From contig PAVS01000002.1 of the NCBI GenBank assembly GCA_002713145.1, positions 1 to 64,000 of the forward strand: a stretch of DNA of 64,000 nt. Direction: 5' to 3'. The DNA is from Halobacteriovoraceae bacterium. Its GTDB lineage: Bacteria; Bdellovibrionota; Bacteriovoracia; Bacteriovoracales; Bacteriovoracaceae. The notes beneath the pieces were generated by a model, which had not been told where the DNA came from, made no database searches, and was given only the letters and a program-made list of their open reading frames with translations. Positions 1-9,575 of this stretch are shown here, piece by piece. Position 1 is the first letter of the stretch. Every line of letters starts with the position of its first letter. The position numbers and the translations under genes are program-made.

Positions 1-6
1 CCGGGA

Positions 7-83
7 TGGTGGGCCTAACTGGATTTGAACCAGTGACCTCGCCCTTATCAGGGGCGCGCTCTAACCAACTGAGCTACAGGCCC
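7..83 (-). tRNA. tRNA-Ile(GAT)
   Basis: Read on the minus strand this is a full cloverleaf of 77 nt with an encoded CCA end. The acceptor stem GGGCCTG pairs with TAGGCCC (last pair G-T), the anticodon loop is CTGATAA with anticodon GAT, and the T-arm has GGTTCAAAT. It lies in the 16S-23S spacer, downstream of tRNA-Ala, so it is co-transcribed with the rRNA. The 23S gene should begin beyond the left edge of the window. Confidence 0.97.
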
Positions 84-96
84 GACCGGTTTTAAC

Positions 97-172
<76 letters not shown>

Positions 173-333
173 TTTTGAATTTTTTTCACCGAACGTGTTC
201 GTCCGGCTTTCTTTTCAAAAGAACACCGTTCTCGGAACACTGAATTGCACAATAAGGTCCGAGCCCTGCCAGGATGACAAGCATCCCGGTTCGACCTCGT
301 GATGGCTTATGCCACCACAGTTATTCTCCTTAG

Positions 334-1881
<1,548 letters not shown>

Positions 1882-2243
1882 TATCTGAAAAATTTAATTT
1901 TAAATTAGCTCATGTTCGGCCATCTAGTGGAAGTCAATTTACCGAAGTAAAAATCTTGATACTAGATGGTTTCTGATGTTCTGAATGTATGGAAAACTTT
2001 GTGGTTGTTGAGGCCACATCGTTTTGGTTCCATCGTCGAAAGCTTTCACACTCAATCAAGAGTGATCCCACCATTCATTCATTCGACTGTTCAAAATTGA
2101 ACGGGTTCCTTTCTCATCTTTTTTTATCCCCGAGGGGACAAAAACTTTTTCACTTATTATTCAATTGTCAAAGAGCAATGCTAGTTATTTAAGCTTCTAG
2201 CAAGCAACCTTAAAAACACTTTGTTTGTAAGGGATATTTTTTC
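1882..2243 (-). promoter_or_regulatory. rRNA operon leader with boxA
   Basis: This stretch without genes lies between the tRNA-Ala terminator and 16S. On the minus strand 2165-2177 reads TGCTCTTTGACAA, a close match to the rRNA antitermination boxA (TGCTCTTTAACA), where Nus factors load. A 12-base near-palindrome TCCCCGAGGGGA lies at about 2127-2138; it is not followed by a U-tract on either strand, so it is not a terminator. I could not fix the rRNA promoter with confidence; TTGCTT-18-TAGCAT just upstream of boxA is one weak candidate. The rest should contain the 16S processing stem. Confidence 0.6.
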
Positions 2244-2284
2244 AAAAAAAAAGATTCCGGAGTGTTTATCACTGCAAAATCTTT
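2244..2284 (-). terminator. Terminator between tRNA-Ala and rRNA leader
   Basis: On the minus strand AAAGATT pairs with AATCTTT around an inner AGTG/CACT stem, and is followed by an uninterrupted T-run (2244-2252). This looks like a Rho-independent terminator for the upstream tRNA-Ala, making that tRNA a separate unit from the rRNA operon. The outer stem is A/T-rich, so read-through is possible. Confidence 0.5.
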
Positions 2285-2331
2285 AAAGCAATCATTATTT
2301 TCAAAGTATTTAAACTTTTTTTTATTTTAAT

Positions 2332-2407
2332 TGGTGGAGATGACAGGAGTTGAACCTGCGACCCTCTGAATGCAAATCAGATGCTCTCCCAACTGAGCTA
2401 CACCCCC
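2332..2407 (-). tRNA. tRNA-Ala(TGC), second copy upstream of 16S
   Basis: A 76-nt cloverleaf with encoded CCA on the minus strand. The acceptor GGGGGTG pairs with CATCTCC including the alanine-specific G3-U70; the anticodon loop is TTTGCAT, anticodon TGC. It differs from the spacer copy at many stem positions, so it is a divergent isoacceptor gene and not a recent duplicate. It has its own promoter at 2441-2468. Confidence 0.95.
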
Positions 2408-2440
2408 ACATTAAAATTCGGTAATGACCGCGGAACGTTA

Positions 2441-2468
2441 ATTTAAGAAAATTCGTTTTCCCTGTCAA
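2441..2468 (-). promoter_or_regulatory. Sigma70-type promoter of tRNA-Ala
   Basis: On the minus strand a perfect TTGACA (2463-2468) is followed, after 16 bases, by TTAAAT (2441-2446), then a GC-rich stretch and the 5' end of tRNA-Ala at 2407. This is the clearest sigma70-type promoter near the rRNA operon. Confidence 0.65.
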
Positions 2469-2509
2469 CATTATTTAACAAGAAAAATGAAAAAAAATTT
2501 AGATAGTTC

Positions 2510-3805
2510 TTATATCGATTTTATCCAGATAAAAACTTTATCAGAACCCGGTGGTCCACCAGCTCTCGTCGTTCTACTTTCAAGAATAGTGGCTTCACTG
2601 ATATCACTCACATCCTCCAAGAAGTCTTTAAGTGAGGCTCTCAGTACATATAAGTTAAAATAGATTCCCCCCGGAATCGCTGTTCCAGGTTTAACATTAT
2701 CTACTTGTTCAATTTTATATTTATCCAATAGAGGAAGGAGCTGCTTCTTTGAGAGTTTTGGATCAACGGAAGTCATCATGACTCGATAGGCTTTTTTACG
2801 TCCATAACGACTATTTCTATACCCACCTTTTTTAAGTTCCTCGTAATCCGACTGTTCCATATTTGCGATATCAAAATCCTTAGGTAGCGAGTCTACCGAG
2901 GTTAAAACAACATCACTTTCAACTTCAAAACGTTGAGATTCAATATTATCATCAAACACTTTTTTATTTTCTAATTTTTCTAAGTTTTCAAGTTCATCTA
3001 GTTTGATCGCGATTTCTCGCGTGGGCTTATTTTCCACCTTAAAAGCAAGACTTGTATCCAACTTCAAAAAGTTGGGTTCAAACAAAGATATACTTTTTAC
3101 TAAATATTCTTCATATAAAGTATTTCCAAATTTAATTCCAAAAATAAGTAAAGCACCTAAGAAAAACAACAACAAAACTTCAGAGAAAAACTGAAGTTTA
3201 CTGGAAAAGAACTTTTGAGAATTCCCTTGAGATGTTTTGGGTTTTTGTTCTACAGCTTCGTTTTGAACTAAGTGAAGGAGCTTCCCCCAGTCCGGATACA
3301 AAGTGACTTCTAGACTTGAAAGAACTTCTTCAGCAAGGGAGCCTTGCACCTTTTCATCTTTCGAAGAAAACATTGTGAGATCTTCAAATTTTAGCTGGTT
3401 GTGCTCTGAGAGAGCGTTACTTATTTGAAATTTCTCATTGATAAGTTCCTCGTATTCTGGATAGCGGTCGACAAAAAAAACTCTAAATTCAGTGGCCAAT
3501 TCTGAAATTTCGTAACCCCCCAACTCAGCGAGTTCTTCTAAATTATAATTTTGAAAGATAAAGAGATAGGCCAAGAATTTAAATTTTATCCACTTAAACC
3601 AAGCAATAAGTGGACCGTCTTGAGAATGAGCAATGAGTTTATTTAATGAAAGAATCTGATCTTCATTAGAACGCCCTTGTCCGAAAATAGCACTCCAGAA
3701 GTCATTGAATTCTTTAATATATCTCCCCTCCCAAGTAATACTAGATATATTGAGTTGGATCCAATCTTTGAAATCAATGGGTGATTCTGTATCAACTAAC
3801 TTCAT
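2510..3805 (-). CDS. Hypothetical single-pass membrane protein
   Basis: A 431-residue protein I do not recognise. Residues 1-190 are mostly helical and acidic and look cytoplasmic. One strongly hydrophobic segment (LLLFFLGALLIFG, around residues 210-225) should span the inner membrane. The rest would be periplasmic, ending in a compact domain (about residues 345-431) that starts near TSVDPKLSK and contains GPPGSDKVF. The cytoplasm-TM-periplasm layout resembles anti-sigma-type or SPOR-type regulators, but I see no diagnostic motif. It is transcribed alone toward the tRNA-Ala promoter, and its Shine-Dalgarno is weak. Confidence 0.75.
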   Translation of the reverse strand: MKLVDTESPIDFKDWIQLNISSITWEGRYIKEFNDFWSAIFGQGRSNEDQILSLNKLIAHSQDGPLIAWFKWIKFKFLAYLFIFQNYNLEELAELGGYEISELATEFRVFFVDRYPEYEELINEKFQISNALSEHNQLKFEDLTMFSSKDEKVQGSLAEEVLSSLEVTLYPDWGKLLHLVQNEAVEQKPKTSQGNSQKFFSSKLQFFSEVLLLFFLGALLIFGIKFGNTLYEEYLVKSISLFEPNFLKLDTSLAFKVENKPTREIAIKLDELENLEKLENKKVFDDNIESQRFEVESDVVLTSVDSLPKDFDIANMEQSDYEELKKGGYRNSRYGRKKAYRVMMTSVDPKLSKKQLLPLLDKYKIEQVDNVKPGTAIPGGIYFNLYVLRASLKDFLEDVSDISEATILESRTTRAGGPPGSDKVFIWIKSI

Positions 3806-3909
3806 ATGAAGCTCTATTTTACTGATTATTATGAATTTGAGCTAGCTTTATTCTTTCCCGAGTTCTCCACTCAACTACTGCATTTGAGGACACGATTAAT
3901 TTACCTACC

Positions 3910-3939
3910 TTGAAGGCTTAACCCATGGTCAGCTAAAAT
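3910..3939 (+). promoter_or_regulatory. Putative promoter of the coiled-coil/FliG-like pair
   Basis: TTGAAG (3910-3915) and TAAAAT (3934-3939) are separated by 18 bases, about 50 bases before the start at 3989. It is a plausible sigma70-type promoter, judged from the hexamers alone. Confidence 0.35.
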
Positions 3940-3988
3940 AAAGTGTGACCAGAAGGTTTTTTGCCTTCGAGCTTAAGGAAAACCAACT

Positions 3989-4408
3989 ATGGACGGAATC
4001 AAACAACAAATTCATGCCAGACAAATTGAAGCAATGGAGAATAAACACGTCTATAAAACCCGCAAGATCAAGCGCGAAATGCGCTCAGAGCTCGACAAAT
4101 TAAAAGATCATAATATGGCCGCAATCAATGACGTCAAAAAAGAATATGATAACAAGCTATCAAAAGAACAACGAGACTTAGAAGTTGGACTTATAGAGAT
4201 TAGAAAGAAGAATAAGAATATTCTAGCTGACGAGAAAAAAAGATATGAAAGGCTTATTGAAGAAGTAAAGCTCAGTCATGAACAAAAAATGACAGAGATG
4301 AAATTATCACAAGAAAAAGAAATGGAAAAAACCAAGATGGCCCATAAAGACTATCTTGATAACCTGCAAGAAAAATTCGAGATGGAAAAAGCGAAACTCG
4401 AATCTTAA
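3989..4408 (+). CDS. Highly charged coiled-coil protein
   Basis: A 139-residue protein almost wholly made of Lys/Glu-rich heptads without proline, so it should form one long coiled coil. It has no signal peptide or membrane segment. AAGG about ten bases before ATG serves as ribosome binding site. The next gene starts 17 bases downstream and encodes a FliG-like domain, so the pair is probably one transcript. A structural or adaptor role in a motor-like complex is an inference from this neighbour. Sequence alone cannot assign a family, since coiled coils resemble each other. Confidence 0.75.
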   Translation: MDGIKQQIHARQIEAMENKHVYKTRKIKREMRSELDKLKDHNMAAINDVKKEYDNKLSKEQRDLEVGLIEIRKKNKNILADEKKRYERLIEEVKLSHEQKMTEMKLSQEKEMEKTKMAHKDYLDNLQEKFEMEKAKLES

Positions 4409-4424
4409 CCCCTAGGAGCAATTC

Positions 4425-4865
4425 ATGGATGATAACAATACAGAGACTGAAACTGGCACAGGCATTTTTATAAATGGACGTCAGCAAATAATTGAAATGT
4501 TGCAATTTATGGATGAATCTGAACGTAGAAAACTTCTCAAAAATATAGAAATGAGAAATTCCGTCATGGCCAGAGAGCTTTCTGAACAAAGTTTATCTTT
4601 TAATGATCTTGCTAGACTTTCAGAAGAAAGTTTAAATAATATTTTCTCTCGCACAAATCCAGCTATCATTGGACTCGCACTTTATAATTGCAAAGCAGAA
4701 CTCCAAAGAAAAGTCCTCACTTCTCTTGATAGAGAGATTGCCGAAAGAGCTTTTGAAATAATGAACAAAAACCTCTCTGCGAAAAAACTTGAATGTAAAA
4801 GAGCTCAAGAAAAAGTTCTAGACATAGTCATTCAGCTCAATAGAAAGCAGCTGATTTCACTTTAA
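4425..4865 (+). CDS. Stand-alone FliG-like domain protein
   Basis: A 146-residue protein that by eye follows the middle/C-terminal part of the flagellar switch protein FliG. Residues 18-60 fit the FliG middle-domain pattern (IIEMLQFMDESER, then MARELSEQ). Residues 58-146 fit the C-terminal domain (FNDLARLSEESL, LALYNCKAELQRKVL, and the closing AQEKVLDIVIQLNR). Full FliG is about 330-345 residues; the N-terminal FliF-binding domain is absent. In my alignment to E. coli FliG the torque residues are poorly kept: D288 falls on Glu, D289 on Ile and R297 on Lys. It is probably a FliG paralogue in another assembly, not the rotor. AGGAG precedes the ATG. Confidence 0.7.
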   Translation: MDDNNTETETGTGIFINGRQQIIEMLQFMDESERRKLLKNIEMRNSVMARELSEQSLSFNDLARLSEESLNNIFSRTNPAIIGLALYNCKAELQRKVLTSLDREIAERAFEIMNKNLSAKKLECKRAQEKVLDIVIQLNRKQLISL

Positions 4866-4867
4866 AT

Positions 4868-5314
4868 CTATAGAACTTTACGAATAAGACTTTCTTCTTC
4901 AGTCGTAAAAATTCGATTTCCATTAAATCGGTCATCCACAATACGATGATCCGCAAGAACTTTCATGGTATTGCCAATCTTATGAGACATGTCTTTAAGA
5001 ACGTTTTGCACCCACTCGTTGCTCTCGCCTAAAACTCTATGAATATCTCTTCTCGGAACTTGAATGACTTTAACATCAGATAAAGCCACAGCTGAATACA
5101 GGCACGTATTATCCTCAGAGAGGACCCCTTCTTCCCCCAAAACACCTTCACCAGCGTAAAAACCGACCGGAATCAATCTCTCTTTTACAAGCTTTACACA
5201 GGCTATATTTCCAGACTTCACAACAATTAAATTCTTTTGCTCCTCACCTTCTTTAAATATAACGTCGCCAGCTACAAAGTTGTGAATTTGGTAGTCGTTA
5301 TTTTGTCCAAACAT
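4868..5314 (-). CDS. Cyclic-nucleotide-binding domain protein
   Basis: A 148-residue protein with one CRP-like cNMP-binding fold: the opening FVAGDVIFKEGE strand pair, the glycine-rich turn GFYAGEGVLGEEG where the cyclic nucleotide phosphate normally sits, and a closing helix. It has no helix-turn-helix, so it is a sensor or regulatory subunit rather than a transcription factor. The canonical R-T/S-A phosphate-binding signature is not obvious, so ligand binding is uncertain. I chose the ATG at 5314, which has TGAGG seven bases upstream; a TTG at 5326 is in frame. It overlaps the end of the Ppx/GppA gene and is the last gene of the operon. Confidence 0.85.
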   Translation of the reverse strand: MFGQNNDYQIHNFVAGDVIFKEGEEQKNLIVVKSGNIACVKLVKERLIPVGFYAGEGVLGEEGVLSEDNTCLYSAVALSDVKVIQVPRRDIHRVLGESNEWVQNVLKDMSHKIGNTMKVLADHRIVDDRFNGNRIFTTEEESLIRKVL

Positions 5315-6224
5315 ATTTTTCCTCAATTTGACCTGCTAAGATCGTTCCATATCTTAGGCCATAAGTTGATACATACACTCTCTTACATTCTAAAACATCC
5401 AAAACATTTTTGGCCAGCTTTAAGCCAGCTTTGATTGTTTGTGATCTCTTTCCTAAAAAAGGATAAAGACTCAAAAACTCTTCGGGTGTGTACTCTTCAG
5501 TCTTCTCTATAAGACTCGTTAACTGTGTCTTTTCAAATTGAAAACCGTGAACTTCTTCTTCTATAAAGTCTTTGTGACCGAGAAGCATATTGGCAATAGA
5601 AGTCATCGTTCCTGCGACACAATAGAGTTGATTTGTTTTCACTTGGCTTAATTCGAGAGAGAAACGGCTAAGGACTTCTTGTAAATTTTCAAGCTCACAG
5701 CCTTTATCTCTCCAATTCGTCATTCTCACTACGCCGACGGGCATAGAAAAGGAAGATCTTATATTTTGCGATTTCGTTTCCACTTGAATGAGTTCTGTAG
5801 AAGCCCCCCCAATATCCATAATTGTGATTATTTCAGAGTCTATGTTTTTATCAAAAAGAACTCCGGTCGTAGAATAATAAGCTTCGCCTAAACCAGAAAT
5901 AATGGTGATGGAAAAACCAAGCTCATCTTTTATTTTTTGAAAAAAACTTTGTGCATTACTGGCCACTCTTGACGCTTCAGTCGCGGTGACAATAACTTCA
6001 GAAGGGTCAATCTTATTTTTTTCGCAGATGAGTTTGTATTCAGTTAACGCTTGGAAAGTATCAACCATAGCTTCATCACAAAAAAGACCAGTGTCATCTA
6101 AACCACGTCCCAATCCAGTGACCCTAGATTCATTGGCTAGAATGTCAAAATGATGGTCAGAAATTTGCGCCATAAGTAATAAAACAGAGTTTGAACCTAT
6201 ATCAACCGATGCTCTAATCTGCAT
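5298..6224 (-). CDS. Ppx/GppA family phosphatase
   Basis: A protein of about 308 residues of the actin-fold exopolyphosphatase/guanosine pentaphosphate phosphatase family. The phosphate-binding loop 1 (VDIGSNSVLLL) lies at the N-terminus and loop 2 (IMDIGGASTELI) mid-protein. The length matches short single-domain Ppx/GppA proteins without the C-terminal HD-like extension. Family members release phosphate from polyphosphate or convert pppGpp to ppGpp; sequence alone does not decide. I prefer the ATG at 6224, which has AAGGA seven bases upstream, over the one at 6248. It overlaps mtnA by 11 bases, so the genes are translationally linked. Confidence 0.9.
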   Translation of the reverse strand: MQIRASVDIGSNSVLLLMAQISDHHFDILANESRVTGLGRGLDDTGLFCDEAMVDTFQALTEYKLICEKNKIDPSEVIVTATEASRVASNAQSFFQKIKDELGFSITIISGLGEAYYSTTGVLFDKNIDSEIITIMDIGGASTELIQVETKSQNIRSSFSMPVGVVRMTNWRDKGCELENLQEVLSRFSLELSQVKTNQLYCVAGTMTSIANMLLGHKDFIEEEVHGFQFEKTQLTSLIEKTEEYTPEEFLSLYPFLGKRSQTIKAGLKLAKNVLDVLECKRVYVSTYGLRYGTILAGQIEEKYVWTK

Positions 6225-7257
6225 GCACAATCCTTGGAAGACTCTCAAGATAATTCCCTTGTGCTATCCCCTTCTCGTTGATAATTCCAGTTATTAATTG
6301 ACCGTCAGTGATATCAAAAGAAGGATTAAAAGCGGTTGATTCAATAGGGGCAATTCTATTATTTTTATACGAAAGAATTTCATTTTCATCTCTAAGTTCA
6401 ATTTCAATCTTTTCACCTGATTGAATGGATAAATCGAAAGAGCTACTTGGAGCGACAATATAAAAAGGGATATTATAATGCTTGGCGAGAATAGAGAGGT
6501 TAGAAGTCCCCACCTTATTCGCTGTATCACCATTTGCAACGATTCGATCGGCACCGGTAAAAATCGCATCGACCTGCCCCGTTTTCATCAGATAAGAAGC
6601 CGCTCCTTCAACAACTACTTTATGAGGAGCACCTAATTTCACTAGTTCGTAAGCTGTTAATCTAGATCCCTGAAGATAAGGTCTTGTTTCATCTACCCAA
6701 GCAAGTTCTAATTGATCATTCTCATGTAAATGCTGGACCACTCCAAGAGCTGTACCTATACTTCCACAGGCCAAAAACCCTGTATTACAATGAGTGAGAA
6801 TATTATACTTTTTCTTACCTAAACGCTCTTCCAATTCAGCATAAGCAGTTTTGGCCATGGCCCTATTTTCTGTTTCAGACTTTGAGATTTGTAAATGGCC
6901 AAATGAGACGACTTTTTCATAGGCTTCTTGATTTGTTAAATCTTGAACCATAGCTATCACTCGATCCACCTCAAAATTCAAATTAACGGCTGTGGGTCTT
7001 GCACTTTTTAAATAATCACCTGCCTGATTTAATTCTGCAGTTGTAAAGTTTTGATGATTCTTAAGCCAAAGCGCCATACCAAAAATAGCTGTAAAGCCTA
7101 TACAAGGTGCACCTCTTACAATCATTTCTTTTATGGCCCAATGTGCTTGCTCAAGGGTCTCTAAAGAATGAAAAACTTCTTCTAAAGGCAGAACCCTTTG
7201 ATCGAGTAAGATGAGTTTATGATCTTTGAATTGAATGGGATTATATTCTTCTTTCAC
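6214..7257 (-). CDS. mtnA: S-methyl-5-thioribose-1-phosphate isomerase
   Basis: A 347-residue aldose-ketose isomerase of the methionine salvage pathway, converting 5-methylthioribose-1-phosphate to the ribulose form. It shows the family signatures: MIVRGAPCIG near residue 46, the catalytic cysteine in THCNTG (C157), the DETRPYLQGSRLTA block, and the catalytic aspartate in GADRI (D237) followed by NGDTANKVGT. Length is typical. Related eIF2B-like proteins lack this C/D pair, so the call is firm. Its ATG overlaps the AsmA-like stop by 4 bases. No other salvage gene lies in the window. Confidence 0.95.
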   Translation of the reverse strand: MKEEYNPIQFKDHKLILLDQRVLPLEEVFHSLETLEQAHWAIKEMIVRGAPCIGFTAIFGMALWLKNHQNFTTAELNQAGDYLKSARPTAVNLNFEVDRVIAMVQDLTNQEAYEKVVSFGHLQISKSETENRAMAKTAYAELEERLGKKKYNILTHCNTGFLACGSIGTALGVVQHLHENDQLELAWVDETRPYLQGSRLTAYELVKLGAPHKVVVEGAASYLMKTGQVDAIFTGADRIVANGDTANKVGTSNLSILAKHYNIPFYIVAPSSSFDLSIQSGEKIEIELRDENEILSYKNNRIAPIESTAFNPSFDITDGQLITGIINEKGIAQGNYLESLPRIVHAD

Positions 7258-9569
7258 AGTTTAAAACCTTTTAGTTTGTCCTTAAGACTTTCTTCTAATT
7301 TCTTTTTTTGTTTCTCAACCTCAGATTCTATTTTCTTTTTAATTTCTTTTTCTGCTTTTTTCTTTTCTCGACTGAGTGATTTCGCAGCATCTTGTTTAAG
7401 TTTATCTCCAGCATATGACAGTAGTTTTTTTGTGGTGTAACCGATATCAGGATTATAGATCGCAAAACCTTCACCTGTTAAACGAAAAGGGATCTCAGTT
7501 TGCCCAGTAAGCTTTTTAATCTCTGGAGCACTTTGGGAAGTATATAAATTTCCAGTTAACTTAGATAACTGATCTTTCATTGAAATATCTCCCCTCATTT
7601 CAAGTTTAGAAATATTCTTATGCCCAGACATATTTAAGCTTTTGAGTTCGATCCAATCAGGATTGACATTAGTTTTTACCTGTAGTTTTTCAAACTTCGT
7701 CGATATATTATTTTCCGCTGGCAGTTTACCTTTTAAAATTTCTACTTTATTTAAAATAGGATTTAGAATCGCTGCTATATTTAATTTATCTAAATCTCCA
7801 TCTTTACCGATTAAATCTGCATCAATATTATATTTCAACTGATCATCACCTTTACTCACATTCCCCTTCACTCTACCTTGAAAGTTTCCCTTGAGATTAC
7901 TTAGATAAGGTGGAAAAAAGGCATTAAAAGCTGTCACTTCTACTTTATTAAAATCTACTCCAAAGTCGGCTGAAAACCCTGAGTTTTTTTGCATTGTATA
8001 GGTAAACTGAGGCTTTATCACACCACTTCCATAGTTTAACTGGATAGGCTTTCCGGATACAGACGTTTTATGAGCGAGCACCTTGGCTTCGTAACTAATT
8101 TCTTGATCTCCAATAAAAATTTGGTTTCCCTTAAGAGTGAGAAACACTTTGGGGAGCTGAATTGGTTCTTCACTTCTAGGAATTTGTGCATCCCCCTCTC
8201 CCACCTGAGGCTGGCTTTCAGTTTTCTTGGATTCTCCTTCCCATAAAATTTCTTGGATTTTATTTTTTGGTATTTTTAATCCTTGAGCGTTTGATTCGAT
8301 AGCGATCGGTTTCATTTTGGTGATATCAGTTTCCATTTGAGACAGATCTATTTGCGTGTTAATAACGGTATCAATTGAGCCTTCCAACGCCTGAGTGTTG
8401 ATATTTAACTGAAGTGCCTGGTCTACAAAAGAGCCTGTCAGGGTTTGAGCAAGTTTTAATCCCTTAAATGTATAATCAATGCTTTTATTTTGGGACAAAG
8501 CAAGACTCAGCTTAGGCCGAATAGTGAGTGGATCTGGCTTAATCTCAATAGCACCTTTGAGATCCGTTTTTGAGTTGTTAAAGTCTAATCCAGTAAGACT
8601 CGAATAAACCTCAGGTGCAAAATTCTTTAAAGCGTTTTTGTTATTTATAGATAAGCTTAAATTATCTAAGGAAATGACTTCCGGTGTGTACCTCAGCACA
8701 GCTTCTATATCCATGGTCGATTCTAATTGACCAGAGAGAGCAAGTTCCAGCTTATCTAAGCTGCCTTGAGTTTGTATTTTCCCTCTAAGCATAGGAATTT
8801 GAATAGCTAAATTAGATAAACTGGTTTTAGCCACTTTAAACTGCATAGACGAAGAGAGATTAGATTTTTCTATAAACTCATTAAGGGCCATTTCTCCAAT
8901 AACCTGAATTTCACTTTTAAATACACTCTCAGGAGAGATTTGATATTGAATCATTGAACTGATTTCAAAAGCAGTTGTACTCACCAAGTTGATATTTTTA
9001 AGGATAAACCGATCTAGTTTGAAAGTTCCCTTTGATTGTTGATCAAGATTCAGAAATAGCTGTGCATCTAACACTTTTAAGTTAATTTTGCTTTTGTTGA
9101 CAAACGAGGGTAGCTCAATCTTTTCAGTTCTTTTTTTCTTTATTTTTTTTGATTGATCTGTATCTTTCTTTAAATTTTGATTTAAGGCCATCTGCCAATT
9201 AGTAAACTCTCCCTTTTTTGAGAGATATAACTGAGGGGAATTCGTCACGATATCAATCACACCCCCACGCGTGAGGATAGCGAGAATAGGGATTTGAATT
9301 TTAAGTTGAGAAAACTCTAAGAGCTTGGACTTGTCTTGGGTGGATACAACCTTCAGATCATTAACACTAATTTGAACGGAGGTTCCAAGAGAATAATCAA
9401 CTTCAGAGATCGTTGCTTTTGTTTGGTAGAGATTATCTTCTATCGTTTTTACCAATACTTCTCGAATAGTCTCAGAATTCAGTTTAGTCGAAACAAAATA
9501 AATACTTGCCAGGATCAACGTAGAGACTATGACAAATACAGAAATGAGGACTTTTGTTAATTTATTCAT
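7254..9569 (-). CDS. AsmA-like inner-membrane protein
   Basis: A 771-residue protein with an N-terminal membrane anchor (VLISVFVIVSTLILASIYF), an AsmA-type opening domain after it, and a very long beta-rich periplasmic stretch typical of the AsmA/TamB/YhdP group, thought to bridge the envelope and move lipids. The C-terminus is a Lys/Glu-rich coiled coil (about residues 735-771), often seen in the AsmA-like proteins of predatory and other delta-type bacteria. It sits between the helicase gene (6 bases away) and mtnA (4-base overlap), so it is an operon member. Lipid transport is inferred from the family. Confidence 0.85.
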   Translation of the reverse strand: MNKLTKVLISVFVIVSTLILASIYFVSTKLNSETIREVLVKTIEDNLYQTKATISEVDYSLGTSVQISVNDLKVVSTQDKSKLLEFSQLKIQIPILAILTRGGVIDIVTNSPQLYLSKKGEFTNWQMALNQNLKKDTDQSKKIKKKRTEKIELPSFVNKSKINLKVLDAQLFLNLDQQSKGTFKLDRFILKNINLVSTTAFEISSMIQYQISPESVFKSEIQVIGEMALNEFIEKSNLSSSMQFKVAKTSLSNLAIQIPMLRGKIQTQGSLDKLELALSGQLESTMDIEAVLRYTPEVISLDNLSLSINNKNALKNFAPEVYSSLTGLDFNNSKTDLKGAIEIKPDPLTIRPKLSLALSQNKSIDYTFKGLKLAQTLTGSFVDQALQLNINTQALEGSIDTVINTQIDLSQMETDITKMKPIAIESNAQGLKIPKNKIQEILWEGESKKTESQPQVGEGDAQIPRSEEPIQLPKVFLTLKGNQIFIGDQEISYEAKVLAHKTSVSGKPIQLNYGSGVIKPQFTYTMQKNSGFSADFGVDFNKVEVTAFNAFFPPYLSNLKGNFQGRVKGNVSKGDDQLKYNIDADLIGKDGDLDKLNIAAILNPILNKVEILKGKLPAENNISTKFEKLQVKTNVNPDWIELKSLNMSGHKNISKLEMRGDISMKDQLSKLTGNLYTSQSAPEIKKLTGQTEIPFRLTGEGFAIYNPDIGYTTKKLLSYAGDKLKQDAAKSLSREKKKAEKEIKKKIESEVEKQKKKLEESLKDKLKGFKL

Positions 9570-9575
9570 AGGAGT

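Noticed and set aside
2121-2145. Hairpin TCCCCGAGGGGA with nearby A/T runs as a terminator
   Set aside because: On both strands the U-tract is on the wrong side, so it cannot be a Rho-independent terminator.
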